DNA of 64,000 nt, taken from Heloderma charlesbogerti (Eukaryota > Chordata > Lepidosauria > Squamata > Helodermatidae). Shown here in pieces: positions 1-11,077 of this stretch. The notes under the pieces were generated by a model that saw only the letters and a program-made list of their open reading frames with translations, was not told the origin of the DNA and did no database searches. The stretch's first letter is position 1, and every line of letters starts with the position of its first letter. Both the position numbers and the translations under genes were made by a program. The stretch spans positions 1,054,001 through 1,118,000 of the forward strand of contig JANEZZ010002677.1 of assembly GCA_026122225.1 (NCBI GenBank), in the 5' to 3' direction.

Positions 1-789
1 TGTAGCCAATGGCCTGGTTCGGTACCAAGCAGCATTAACATTACCCTTTTTGTAAAATTCAGAAGTATTCCTTGTGAATGTTATTTCCATGTTGCTGCAG
101 GAACCTCTGCTGAACTACTGTGAAGGTGAAAACTGATCTTGATACCTAAAACAACCATATAAACCTTCATCTAATAATCAAGAACCACCAAAGAGTTTGA
201 TTATACAAATCTGTAGCAAGGTATACATACCAATAACTGTGTAGGAACACAATAAAAGGCTCTAATTATGAATATATAATTAAAAACCAACCAGATAAAT
301 ATAAATATTTATATAGCAACCTAGTGTTTCTATTAATAAATATAGCAACCTAGTGTTTCTATTCAACAGTGAATGTAAATATATTGCTCATATAATCTGT
401 GATGAATTCACTGATAGGATCTGTTGTGGGTCTGGAAAACTTAGAACTTCAGTTTAATCATCCCTTGACTAAGCAAGGAAGTAAAATGGGCTGGCTTCTC
501 ATCAGGTCCAACTGCTGATGATCTGTACACAGTTTTGCTTCATCAGTATATAGGTTTGCTGCATGATGAGCAAGTCCTTGATTTATTGCCATTTCTCTAA
601 GAGTCAGGAACAAGTTGTTTAATGGCAAGAAGACTGCATAGACAAACTGCACCAGTACAAGAGCAAATCGTATTAAGCAATGCATTAAATGTTTGCCTCG
701 TATATTTTCTTAGTGTAATGTACTCTGTACTAAGATGTACTCTCAGATTGTTGCTTGCTTGAGTTTTGTTGAACCTGATTTTGTTTCAG
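1..789 (+). other. GRPEL1: GRPEL1 intron 1 (3' part), non-coding
   Basis: The first 789 bases are AT-rich and end in a pyrimidine-rich acceptor (TTTTGTTTCAG, AG at 788-789). GRPEL1 exon 1, which carries the start codon and mitochondrial presequence, is not here: there is no GC-rich stretch and no ATG reading frame joining exon 2 in phase. The rest of the stretch shows only a short tandem duplication. Confidence 0.8.
312..363. repeat. 29-bp tandem duplication (two copies)
   Basis: The sequence TATAGCAACCTAGTGTTTCT begins at 312 and again at 341, giving a 29-bp period with near-perfect identity. It looks like a recent local slippage duplication inside GRPEL1 intron 1. Confidence 0.85.
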
Positions 790-955
790 GACTTCTCAAC
801 TGCTTTGCACAATGACACAAGAGAAAAGCACTGGACCAAAGTTGGAAGAGGAACCAAATCAGAGCCACAATGAACAAAAGTCTGATTCTGGCTCTGCTGC
901 GAAGATATTAACAGAGGAAAAAACCAAACTGGAAGAACAATTACAAGAAATTACC
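790..955 (+). CDS. GRPEL1: GRPEL1 coding exon 2
   Basis: The exon lies between acceptor ...TTTCAG (to 789) and donor GTAAGG (956). One base completes a codon from exon 1, followed by 55 codons from TSQLLCT to LQEIT. An internal ATG at 812 is not the true start: the frame is open upstream to the acceptor and the upstream residues (LLCT) match the family. The donor is phase 0. Confidence 0.93.
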
Positions 956-3900
956 GTAAGGATGCTTCTAGCTTGCCTGTTTTACAGCCCTCAAACTGCT
1001 TAGTGGATATATATGATACTCAAATTACTTTTCAGAAACTGATTCAGAAATCGCGACTTGAAAGCATCCATTTGTGTTGGGTGAGTTCAGTTATTGAGGC
1101 CTGAGGATGCAGACAGGATGCTTGGCCATATTTGGCCAACCACCTGTATGCTTCGCTCCAGGTGGTTGTAAGTTCCTCTTTGAGAGCGGGGGTGGTACCA
1201 GCCACTGTAAAAGAGGCAATAATGAGGCCATTCCTTAAGAAACCTAACCTGGACCCTGAAGATGAAAGCAACTATAGGCTGGTTGCTAACATTCCCTTCC
1301 GGAGCAAGGTGCTCAAGCAAGTGGTTGCTGACCAACTCCAGGCCCTCTTGGATGAAACTGATTTTCTAGATCCATTTCAATCTGGTTTCAGGCCTGGAGA
1401 AGTGTGACCCTAATGGTTCTCTTGAACTTCTCAGCAGCTTCTGATACTGAAAATCTTGATATCCTTAGAGATAGGCTGTCTGAGTTGGGATGTGGGACAC
1501 TGCATTGCAGTGTTTGTGCTCCTACTTGGATGGCTGATTCCAAAACATAGTGCTGGGAGAGTATTGCTCTGCCCTATGGCAGTTGTGCTGTGGGCTTCTT
1601 CATGGCTGTTTTATCCCCGTGTGTTTCAACAACTACATGAAACAGCTAGGAAAAGTTTTCCAGGGATGTGGGCTTAGGTGTCACCAATATGCAGATGATG
1701 TCCAGCTCTGCCTCTCCCTTTCATCTAATAAAGGTGAGGCAGTTGATGATCTGAACCAGTGCTTGGGCAGGTTATTGAACTGGATGAGGGTCAGTAAACA
1801 GATTCAATCCAGACAAGATGGAGATGCTTACTGTGGGTTGTCCATCTGTCCAGTTAAGTGGTATTCAACCTGTTTTGGAGGGACTTCCTCTAAAGGAACA
1901 GGCACTTCCTCTAAAGGAACAGGTTTGTAGTCTGGAGGTACACGTAGAGCCATCATTGTTTCTAGAGGCACAGGTGGCTTTGGTGGCCCAGAGCACCTTT
2001 TATCAACTTTGGCTGATATACCAACTATGACCCTACCTGGAGAGAGATAGCCTTGCAACAGTTATTCACACTCTGGCAACTTCTCATTTGGATTATTGCA
2101 AAATGTTATATTATTGTTGTTATTATTACTACCACTACTACTACTATATTTATATCCCACCTTTTCCCCTATACTGGGACTCAAGGCAGTTTTACAACAT
2201 TAAAAACTTGTACAGTTAAAACTATAAATAGAAATATGAATAGAAATGTACGAAAGTTAAAATATAATTAAATCATCAATATTAAAATTGTAAAAATATC
2301 AAAACATTAAAAGACAACAAGAAAAATAGTATCCATCTGTCATATTTTCACAGGTCCAGACTAGTTATCCCCAAAGGCCTGCTGGAACAAAAACATTTTT
2401 ACATGCCTATGAAAACATATCAAGGAGGGTGCCACTTTCGCCTCCCTGGGAAGGGAGTTCCAGGGCCTTGGGGCAGCCACTGAGAAGGCCCTCTCCTGCG
2501 TTCCCATCTGGCGTGCCTGTAATGGTGGTGGGACGGCAAGAAGGGCTTCCCCTGAAGATCTCAGGGCACGAGTAGGCTCATAGGGGAAGAATACAGTCGT
2601 TTAAATAACCTGGACCCGAGCCATATAGGGCTTTATAGGACATGACCAGCACTTTGAATTGTGCCCAGAAACAGACTGGGATCCAGTGAAGCTGTTTTAA
2701 CAGGGGAGTTGTATGCTCCCTGTAACCAGCCCATCAGCAGTCTGGCAGCAGCTCTTTGAACCAGCTGAAGTTTCCAAGCAGCCCCATGAAGAGCCCGTTA
2801 CAGTAATCCAAACAGGATCTAACTAAGGCATGTGTTACTGTGGCCAAGTCAGAAATCTCAAGGAATGGGCACAGCTGGCACACCAGCTTTAACTGTGCAC
2901 ATGCACTCTTGGCCTCCACTGAAACCTGGCATCCAGGCTCAGGGCTGAATCCAGAAGTACACCCAAGCTGTGAACCTGAGTCTTCAGGAGGAGCATAACC
3001 CCATCCAGCACAAGCTGAATCCCTATTCCCTGATCTACCTTTCGACTGACCAGGAGCACCTTTGTCTTGTCTGGATTAAGCTTCAATTTGTTTGCCCTCA
3101 TCCAGTCCATTACTGCCGACAGACACCAGTTTAGCACCCCAACAGCTTTCTTGGAATTAGATGGAAAGGAAAAGTAGAGTTGGGTGTCGTCAGCGTACTG
3201 GTGACACCGAACCCCGAAACTCCGGACAACCTCTCCCAGTGGTTTCATGTATATGTTAAATAGCATGGGGGACAAAACAGAACCCTGAGGGACTCCACAA
3301 GCCAATGGCTAGGGAGGCAAACAGAAGTCCCCCAGCACCACATTCTGGGTCCACCCCTTCAAGAAGGAATGGAGCCACTGTAAAACAGTGCCTCCAAGTC
3401 CCATCCCAGAGAGGTGGCCCAGAAGGATACCATGGTCGATGTTATCGAAAGCCGCTGAGAGGTCCAGCAGAACCAACAGGGACACACTCCCCCTGTCTAG
3501 TTCCCGGCGTAGGTCATCCTCCAAGACAACCAAAGCTATTTCTGTCCCATAACCAGGTCTGAAGCCAGATTGAAATGGATCTAGATAATCTGTCTCATCC
3601 AGGAATCCCTGGAGTTGGGCGGCCCCCACACGCTCCAATATCTTGCCCAGATATGGAATATTGGAGACTGGCCGATAATTATCCAATATGGTGGGGTTCA
3701 GGGAGGGCTTTTTTTTAACAAAGGTCTCACCACCGCCTCTTTCAGGCAGGCTGGAACTCTGCCTTGCCTAAGGGAGGCATTAACCACTCCCCTTACCTAC
3801 TCAGCCAGTCCACCTCTGGCGGCTTTTATGAGATCTAGAACACACGTGGTGGCTCTCACCTCTCCCAGGATCCTGTCCTCATCCTCAGGCTGTACAAATT

Positions 3901-6900
3901 GAAAGTATCCAACAACACTGGACAAGCAGGGGCCAAAGTTACATCCACTGGCTCTGTATCAACTATAGCATCCAAGTCAGAGTGGATCCAAGCCATTTTG
4001 TCTGCAAAGTGCTGAGCAAATTGTTCACAGCTGGCTGTCGAGAGGTTTAAATTATCCTCTTGTGGGCTGGTATGTAAAAGACCCCCAACCTCTTGAAACA
4101 GTGGTTATACATGGGGCTGCCTTTGAAAAGTCTGGAAACTTCAGTTAGTCCAGAATAAGATGGGTAGATTGCAAACTGGGACAAGCCAATGTGATCATAT
4201 TACACCATTACTTCTCCATCTGGCTGCCAGCTAGTTTCTGGGCCCAAATCAAAGTGCTTTAAAGCCCTAAACAGCTTGGGGCCAGGTTACCTGAAGGAAC
4301 ATCTCCTCTCATATTTAGCTTTGTTTGTTTGTTTGTTCAGTCATTAAGTCATGTCCGACTCTTCATGACCCCATGGACCATAGCACGCCAGGCCTTCCTG
4401 TCCTCCACTCTCTCCCGGAGTGTGCTCAAGTTCATATTCATTGCATCGGTGATGCTATCTAGCCATCTCATCCTCTGCCGTCCCCTTCTCTTTTTGCCTT
4501 CAATCTTTCTCAGCATCAGGGTCTTTTCCAGTGAGTTTTCTCTTCGCATTAGGTGGCCAAAATATCATATTTACCTACTTAGACATTAAAGTCTGAGGCC
4601 CTCTTCCAGATGCTCCCACCAAATGAGGCAAGGTGGGTGGCTATAAGATAGAGGGGCTTTTCAGTGATAGAATCCGATAGAACAGAGAGCCTGGCACCTA
4701 TGTTATGATATATTTGGCACCAGGTGAAGACCTTTTTATTCTCCCATGCATTTTACAAACTGTTCTTAAGTGCTTTTAGTACTTTATTCTGCTGCTGGAT
4801 TTAATTTTTTATGTGCTAGAATGGTTTTATTATTTGCTGCTACTTTTATCTTGGTTTTATTTTGTGTTTTTATTCCTTATTTTAATGTTTTAATGTTATG
4901 TTTTGAATATATTGTCCACTGCTCAGAGCTTTGGTTATTGGGTAGTTTAGAAGTAAATAAATAAAAGGGGAAAGATGCAAGAGCATGTATATAAATCACT
5001 TTAAATGGCTTGAGACCCTTCTGAATTCAGTACAGGTAGTCCTCAGTTTTTTCCCCACTGGTGAGGAAAAGTTAGGTTTCCTCGTCGTGTAAAGAGAGTA
5101 TTATTAGATTTTACTGTGTATCCATTTAAGAAAAATGCTGGTTTGGCTTCTGAATAGCATTTTAAATCTTTTACTGTTAATTGTTTAGGTAAATGGATCC
5201 TGGTGGCGCAAAAAAGGGGGACTGTCCCATGGCTTGCATTATGGGCTAATGGTCGGCATATACAATGTGTTCATGGCACAGGGTCTATGAGCTAGAAATA
5301 CCTAGAGTAAACCGGTCACTCTTGAAAGGTGGCAAATTGTTGTAGGATTATAGAATAGCAAATGGTTGAAGTAAATTATATATGCGTGGCTTAGATTTGT
5401 ATCCTGATTTTGACTAGCGTCCTCCATGTGCCATACCATTCATGACGTTCCATTGTAAAACCTTACACTTCAGGCGGTGGGGAAGAGAGCCCATTTGAAT
5501 GAGGAGCAAACATAGGATGATATGTTTTGTTTGCTTGTTCCTCCTAGATCCTACAACAAAAGGCAGTTGGTCTTTTAACATCACTGTTTTTTCTTTTCCA
5601 GGACAAGTATAAACGTGCCCTGGCAGATGCAGAAAATCTGCGGCAGAGAACTCAAAAGCTGGTAGAAGAAGCAAAGTTATATGGTAGGTGTAGGCTTTAC
5701 TTGTTGGTACTAGAACTGAGGCACCATAATAAACTTAAGTGAAGCATGGAAATTTGGAAATCATAATGCCACTCCATGCACATATCATGATGCTTTAAGA
5801 GAGACTGAAACACATGGACAGTACAAGTATTATTTTCAGTAGGTGGGTTGCATCACTGGGTAAAACTATAGTTTTCTCTTATTTAGGTTTTGTAAAAATG
5901 GGAGGAAAAGAGGCCAAATGCAGAGGACTGAGATGGAAATTTGTGCACCCCTGAAAGACAAACTTCCAGACATCCCTTTCTTATACAAAAATTAAACATA
6001 CAGGTAGAGATGTAAAATTTTGAAGCCATGGGAAAAAACTTTTTTTTCCGGAAAGAAAAGAAATTCGGGGGCAAATTGAAAAATAAGCGATACTTAGTTT
6101 TGGAATGGAAATAAGGGATGGAAGGAATAACAGTGCTGGAACTCTTACAGGGAGGATTAAAAAAACATTTTCCCCATGGCTTCATTATTTCCAGAGATTT
6201 TACAGTCTTTCTATAAAAGTGTTCTGATTACGTAGTTTTTAGAAATCGTTTTGGGGGGAGTAAAAGCTGGGTAACAATATATAAACAACATCATGTCTTA
6301 AATTCTTAAAGAAAATACTTCATAATATAAAGTTGTTCATTATTTTGGCAAAAAACAAAAGTGGTCCTTGGGGGAAAAAACGGGGGGGGGGTCCAACTTT
6401 TCCCAGTTTCCCCCCCCCAGGACTTCATATCTCTATATATAGGAGATCTGCTGTCATCTTTAGCATCTAGTCATTCTAAAGAGAAGGGAAAATGAACATA
6501 ATTTTGTACTGTAGGTGAGTCCCATATTACATGTTGAAGGTAAGTCTGAAAAAGCTTAAGCTGCTGGTAATGCTCCAGGTAATGTTTTATACTCCAATTC
6601 TGTAGACATGTATAAACACATTGGGTTGGATCCAGACTAAGTTAGTCAACGTTTAGTCCCATTGAAGTCAATGGTACTGAAGTTAATCATGACTAGTCCT
6701 GTTGATTTAAATGGGAATAAAGCATGACTTGCTTGGTCTGTATCTAACGTATTCAATTTCAATCTGTTATGGCTAAATCTGAATAATTGAGATTCAGTGA
6801 CACAGATTTTTGGTATCAATAATACTTGGGGTGTTTCCATCCCTAAACTCTGAATCCTGGAAGCAAATCTAAAACTATTGTTTTATAGTCAGTTGAAATG

Positions 6901-7299
6901 TCAACACATCTTTAAGGATAGACTAAAAATTTAATGTGGTTTTCCACTTTAGGAATTCAAAGTTTCTGCAAGGACTTGCTGGAAGTTGCTGATGTTCTGG
7001 AAAAAGCAACCGAGTCTGTTCCCAAAGAGGAACTCAAGGATGAAAACCCTCATCTGAAAAACCTTTATGAAGGTCTTGCCATGACAGAAGTTCAAATACA
7101 GAAAGTGTTCAAAAAACATGGTTTGATGAAACTGAATCCTCTTGGAGCCAAATTTGATCCTTATGAACATGAAGCATTATTCCATGTTCCCATGGAAGGC
7201 AAAGAGCCCAGCACTGTTGCTTTAGTATCTAAGGTTGGCTATAAGTTGCATGGCCGTACTTTGAGGCCTGCTTTAGTAGGAGTTGTGAAAGAACCTTAG
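790..7299 (+). CDS. GRPEL1: GRPEL1, GrpE-like 1, mitochondrial (exons 2-4; 5' incomplete)
   Basis: This is the mitochondrial matrix nucleotide exchange factor for the Hsp70 HSPA9. It releases ADP and works in the presequence-translocase motor and in folding. The visible exons are 790-955, 5602-5683 and 6953-7299, together 197 residues; the mammalian protein is about 217, so only the presequence exon is missing. The order is an acidic linker ([10 protein letters not shown]), the long dimerising helix ([20 protein letters not shown]), then the helical bundle and beta-wing with the GrpE signature around [13 protein letters not shown] and [17 protein letters not shown]. All junctions have GT/AG sites and keep phase. 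The stop is TAG at 7297-7299. The gene converges on TADA2B, and intron 2 is filled with L2 and BovB fragments. Identity is clear from the near-identical C-terminal half. Confidence 0.97.
1085..2102 (+). mobile_element. L2-clade LINE fragment, degenerate RT (forward)
   Basis: Reverse-transcriptase pieces can be read in shifting frames: [20 protein letters not shown] and [16 protein letters not shown], then after a deletion [16 protein letters not shown] and LNWMRVSKQ. Stops, frameshifts and the missing palm centre make it dead. It ends abruptly at the simple-repeat tail of the oppositely oriented element that follows. L2 rather than CR1 is inferred from the HQYADD motif and the partner elements here. 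Confidence 0.85.
2103..4083 (-). mobile_element. L2-clade LINE, 3' half with RT (reverse)
   Basis: Reading the minus strand from about 4083 to 2103, RT segments appear in order: [90 protein letters not shown] (catalytic YADD intact) and [15 protein letters not shown] long 3'UTR and a (TAG/TAA)n tail at 2103-2150 follow. It is 5' truncated and carries frameshifts. It lies tail-to-tail with the preceding element in GRPEL1 intron 2. Confidence 0.9.
4090..4975 (+). mobile_element. L2-clade LINE 3' end, split by BovB
   Basis: A degenerate RT C-terminus can be recognised: WKLQLVQN, a [12 protein letters not shown] stretch and FWAQIKVL. Then comes a BovB insertion, and after it the 3'UTR ending in CAGAGCTTTGGTTATTGGGTAG and AAATAAATAAA at about 4960-4975. 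The same 3' end type recurs at 37.9-38.1 kb. Confidence 0.8.
4318..4564 (-). mobile_element. BovB (RTE) LINE 3' end with 9-bp target duplication
   Basis: The minus strand encodes the BovB ORF2 C-terminus: [20 protein letters not shown], then [22 protein letters not shown] split across the end. This is near-identical to the ruminant BovB terminus as I know it. The 3' tail is (ACAA)n, seen as TTTGTTTGTTTGTTTG at 4320-4335. TCATATTTA flanks both sides (4309-4317 and 4565-4573) as a target-site duplication inside an L2 element. It is severely 5' truncated, so only the tail was inserted. Confidence 0.93.
5602..5683 (+). CDS. GRPEL1: GRPEL1 coding exon 3
   Basis: The acceptor is CTTTTCCAG (to 5601) and the donor GTAGGT (from 5684). 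The 82 bases encode [20 protein letters not shown] followed by VEEAKLY, plus the first base of a glycine codon completed in exon 4. This is the core of the GrpE dimerisation helix. Confidence 0.96.
5684..6952 (+). other. GRPEL1: GRPEL1 intron 3
   Basis: No coding or recognisable LINE sequence is seen apart from a small palindromic element near its 3' end. It contains homopolymer-rich patches, with G and C runs at about 6380-6420. The acceptor is CCACTTTAG at 6944-6952. Confidence 0.7.
6624..6740. repeat. Small palindromic element (TTGGATCCAGAC type)
   Basis: It opens with TTGGATCCAGACTAAGTTAG and contains the self-complementary centre CCATTGAAGTCAATGG at about 6660-6675. A related motif (CTGTTGATTTAAATGGG) follows. 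It resembles the 9039-9168 and 62323-62406 copies and is probably a non-autonomous DNA-transposon derivative. Confidence 0.6.
6953..7299 (+). CDS. GRPEL1: GRPEL1 terminal coding exon
   Basis: It completes the split glycine codon and encodes [20 protein letters not shown] through VVKEP, 114 residues plus a TAG stop. It holds the end of the long helix, the four-helix bundle and the beta-wing that inserts into the Hsp70 nucleotide-binding cleft. The upstream in-frame ATG at 6934 is intronic and irrelevant. Confidence 0.97.
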
Positions 7300-7470
7300 C
7301 AGTCCAATTTGAAAGAATTAAAAAGTGCCACACAACTACTAGATTCTTTAGAACTATTGGATAATGCCCCACTAAACAAAGTGATGATTCAAGAAAAGAT
7401 GCGAGAGGCCAAACTAAATGATGGGTGGGGCAGCAATGCAGATGAAGAAAGTTTGAAAACATGTTTTTAA
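7300..7470 (+). other. GRPEL1 3'UTR start; open 56-codon frame after the stop
   Basis: The frame that ends at TAG 7297-7299 stays open for 56 further codons to TAA at 7468-7470. It encodes a helix-prone acidic/basic peptide beginning QSNLKELKSATQLLDS and containing MIQEKMREAKLNDGWG. The base after the stop is C and the next codon is CAG (UAG-CAR). A run of this length arises by chance about 7% of the time, so translation is only a possibility. No family is recognised. Confidence 0.35.
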
Positions 7471-8982
7471 ATTAATACAGATAATGTGGAGAGACTACAA
7501 AGTCAGTGGTATAAACTGCAAGTCATCTGTACCCTCTGATTAATATTGTGATTAATCAAAGGCATTTTGTATTGTAATTGGGTAATTTAATAAGAATAAT
7601 TCAGTGTGAATTGTCCACAATGAAAGCCTTTAAACTTTCAGTGTCATGTTATATTTATACCTCTACAGCAGCATTTTTTGCTCATTCCTTTATGAATAGA
7701 GGGTTGGACACCAGTCCAACATCTACTTAATTGCTTTTGTTCTCATGGAAGGCATCTAATAATTGTACGACACTGAAATAACAGAAAAGTTTTAAAATAC
7801 TGTCAACCTTTTCCATATTTAACTTAGTATTAAATGTCATTTCAGAGCTGCACAGTGTTAATTGCTATACAAACTTATTGGAGCAATTTCAGAGAAACAA
7901 ATAAGCAAGTTCATTACGGATCTGTTTGTATACACTCAACTGGATCATACAGTTAAAGAGTCCATACACATTGACCTTCCTGAAGTTCCTCTGGCACATA
8001 CAGGGGAGTGTGGGAGGGCTGGGGCTGTGCACCTGCCTGATGCAAAATAAGAACGTGTTGTCATTTGAATCAGAGGGTGTGTCTGTGCTTGTCCACAAAT
8101 ACAGTTGCCTAGAGGGGATTGCTGGTGATGTCTGTGTTTGTGGAACCCTGGCTGTTAACATTGTAGGTACTTTGAATGAAACACTATAATGCTTCTGTTT
8201 AACTCTTTCTTGCAAGGCTCTCTTTTCTACATCTGTATTAATTTATTCTCGAAGCAAAGCTAAATCTTGCGACTGAGCTATAATATTTGATCTCAGAAAG
8301 ACTTGTTGTTCAAATGAGGATGTAGGCTTTTTTAAAAACTGAGATGTGTATGTTAATCCTGACTTTTAAAAGGCCAGATTAGATGTTACACTAAACATGT
8401 GGCAACCAACATTAATTTGGTCCTTAGAGAAGTACTTGTGTGTTATATTCCCCCCACCCCCTGCCCATCATGCAGAAATCTCTCCTCCGTAGCTGAATTG
8501 TACAGCCAACGATGGCTTCTGTAGGCCTGTCGAACACATTCCAGACATCCAGAAGCATGACAAACTGCTGTAACACCTTTTTCAAGCTGATTTAAGGTAT
8601 ACATTTCCATAGGCAGCAGCCTAAATACCATGTTGACAAGGAATCAGGCTTGCAAATAAGCAATTTCTATTCACCCCAGTCAGTTACAGATCCAGACTGA
8701 ATTTACAATGGGTCCCCAACAAGAGTCTAGCTTTCTAAAAATCGAATCTATAGCATAAGCCCAGTGAGCTTCTAGTGCACTTGGGTGTATGCCTGATCTG
8801 AGAAGGCATTGTCTTTCACACTGAGATGGAGTCATTTAAATTATTGGAAAGGTTAGTGATTAGTTGTTTTGTGTCCCATGATAAGCTGCTGCTACAGAGA
8901 CGGAGAGAGGGGATCTTCTAATGCTGGCACCAGAACTGGAGGAGACAGAATGGAGATATCCAGCTCCAGAAATCTTCTATTC

Positions 8983-9028
8983 TTTATTATGAATAAAATT
9001 ATTTTGCCAGTTTAGGCAAAATAATTTT
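8983..9028. terminator. Back-to-back poly(A) hexamers plus 14-bp hairpin
   Basis: TTTATT-ATG-AATAAA (8983-8997) gives an AATAAA on each strand. It overlaps a perfect inverted repeat: arms AAAATTATTTTGCC (8995-9008) and GGCAAAATAATTTT (9015-9028), with a 6-nt loop. The position between convergent genes suggests a shared polyadenylation site, but use is not demonstrated. Confidence 0.45.
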
Positions 9029-9038
9029 CTTGCTCTGG

Positions 9039-9168
9039 GTTGTATCCAATGTTAGTCCTACTTAGACTAGACCCATTAAAACGAATGAGAATTAAGTTAG
9101 GCATGACCAACTTATATCCGATTAATTTAAATGGGTCTACTCTAAGTAGGGCTAATCAAACAATCCAA
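9039..9168. repeat. Palindromic MITE-like element, ~130 bp
   Basis: The left arm (TGTATCCAATGTTAGTCCTA ... TAGACCCATT) pairs with the right arm (AATGGGTCTACTCTAAGTAGG ... CAATCCAA) over roughly 60 bp with mismatches. The same family occurs at 62323-62406. Confidence 0.75.
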
Positions 9169-11071
9169 GGGGTACTAGCAACTCAAGTTTTCTAGTTAAA
9201 TATGGCAAGGGGTTTTTCGCTTCTATTTTTAATTCTGGAGTAATAATATAACTTTTTGTTACAGAAATATTTTACAGTATAGTTAGTGAAGTACTATTAT
9301 CTAATTTGGTTTTTCTGGGGGTGTGTTAATATACTCATTTGTACCAAACCAACTGTCCACCTTTGGGTTCTATAGTGTATTATTTGCTAACTTATTCTTC
9401 AGACCAACTTTGATTTTACATTGAATTGGAGTTCATTAGCCCAGTCCCAGGAGATCTCTGTACATTGTAGTTTGCACAAATTATCTAGCCAGAAGCACAT
9501 GATGAATGCACTTTCAAAATCTATCTCTTCTATGAGAATAGGGATGCCCATCTACGGCCAGCCATTTTATGTTATTAGTTGCCCGCATCTGCAGTGGAGC
9601 AAGACCCCTATTTTAAACTCTAAATATACAGCCCAGAGCAGACAAGAGTTAAGTTTTGCTGTATTTCTGGTGTATTTTGTTTGGCTTTGTGGTTGCTAGG
9701 TTCCAACTTTGAGGGTGAGGATTATCAGTGCCCTGCAGGAGAGAGAGAAATATTTATAAGGAGATACTAGTTAGGTAGTAAGTATATATTGCTTGGAAAT
9801 GATTTGCCTCTAATGTGCACAAATACTGTAAGCTGAGTTGGACCAGAAGAATTCAGTGGGAAAAACCTAAGTGCAAAATTAAAGCAATAAGGTGAGGACA
9901 AGTTAACACCCCCCACAAATTATGAACTTGATCAGTAGTGGTAATTTGGCACAACATTCATACTCAGTACACTTTATGCCTTTTTCAAAGTATGTAAGTA
10001 ATAAAATCTCAATTATGTCCATGTACTCTTTCAACTGCTGTAGGCCACGAAATAATTGTGTGCTCTTGGTATGCCCATATTTCTCCAATGGATTTCAGTC
10101 ACTGTAAGGAAATAGTTCAGTTTACTTCTAAATCATCTTAATGAAACAGTGATATTAAAGTATTTATTCACTATTTTTAGTAAGAGGCTTTGCAGGAATG
10201 TTTGCTTTCATATGAAAGTGCTTGCTGTAAAAGCCTTGCAGAAGTGTAATAAATATTCACACATTTAAACGTTCAGATTATCAATAAGTTATATTTAGCA
10301 CCAGTTGCTCTTCTCAAGCAACAACAAAGGGCTAACAACAAAATTTAAGGCGTACATGAATCCTGTCTATCTGTGAGATTCTTTTAAATGATCTATCAGG
10401 TGTATTGATAGCACACAGGAGACTAAAATCAATTATTGATGGATCTAGACCTAAATAAAGTAGACGTTCAGATAATGGCACCCATGAAACAAAGTCTCAG
10501 AATGTTTAAAAGGTTAGGAAGAACAAGATAACTCTGCCATTCCTGAGAGTTAGTTGTCTTAAGCCTCACTGAAGACAGTGGGACCATGTGTCTCAGGACT
10601 AAGGCCAAAATCTGTAGCTGTGTATCTATTACATAATTCCTCAAAGCTTGTGACCAGAGTTCTCTTCTTGTCAAAACAAAATAGTATACAATTAAAGTCA
10701 CTTATAAAGTGAGGCAAAGGCTTAACTTATCAATCCCAAGAGAAGCACACAAACTGAAAAGGAACACTACTTATTTCCTCAGGGACTGGCCTTTGCACCA
10801 TTACTATTTCATTAACTGCTGGAAAGTGGGATGTGCCATAGTTAGACAGCTGTGGCTATACAGAGTTAACAAAAGATTAGTGATTAAACAGCAGCAAAAG
10901 GCTACTTGTAGCAGGTGGGTTAGATCTACAAATGCAGCAGAATGAGATGACAGAATATACCACTATCGACCATGCATGGTATGTAATTTTTAAATGCTTC
11001 CCCCCACCCCATGTATTAAATTAGCATATATCAGCAAGGAGGTTGTGCTAAATCTCCCTGTGATATTATAG

Positions 11072-11077
11072 TTTATT
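11072..11077 (-). terminator. TADA2B: Candidate TADA2B poly(A) signal
   Basis: TTTATT on + reads AATAAA on the minus strand, 1.77 kb after the TADA2B stop codon. Confidence 0.4.

Larger units (their letters stand above)
7471..11071. other. Convergent region between GRPEL1 and TADA2B
   Basis: The two genes point towards each other. The region is AT-rich with no convincing ORF. It should hold the 3'UTR of GRPEL1 and possibly the distal part of that of TADA2B. AATAAA on + occurs at 8992-8997 and 10248-10253; on - it occurs at 8983-8988 and 10163-10168. Which are used cannot be told from sequence. Confidence 0.5.

Noticed and set aside
458..685. 75-codon minus-strand ORF in GRPEL1 intron 1
   Set aside because: No family recognised, no splice context, and length expected by chance.
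4349..4549. Small conserved protein ending in MRWLDSITD... on minus
   Set aside because: It is the BovB ORF2 C-terminus, not a separate gene.
8443..8631. 62-codon minus-strand ORF between GRPEL1 and TADA2B
   Set aside because: No domain and no exon-like flanks; probably UTR or intergenic sequence.
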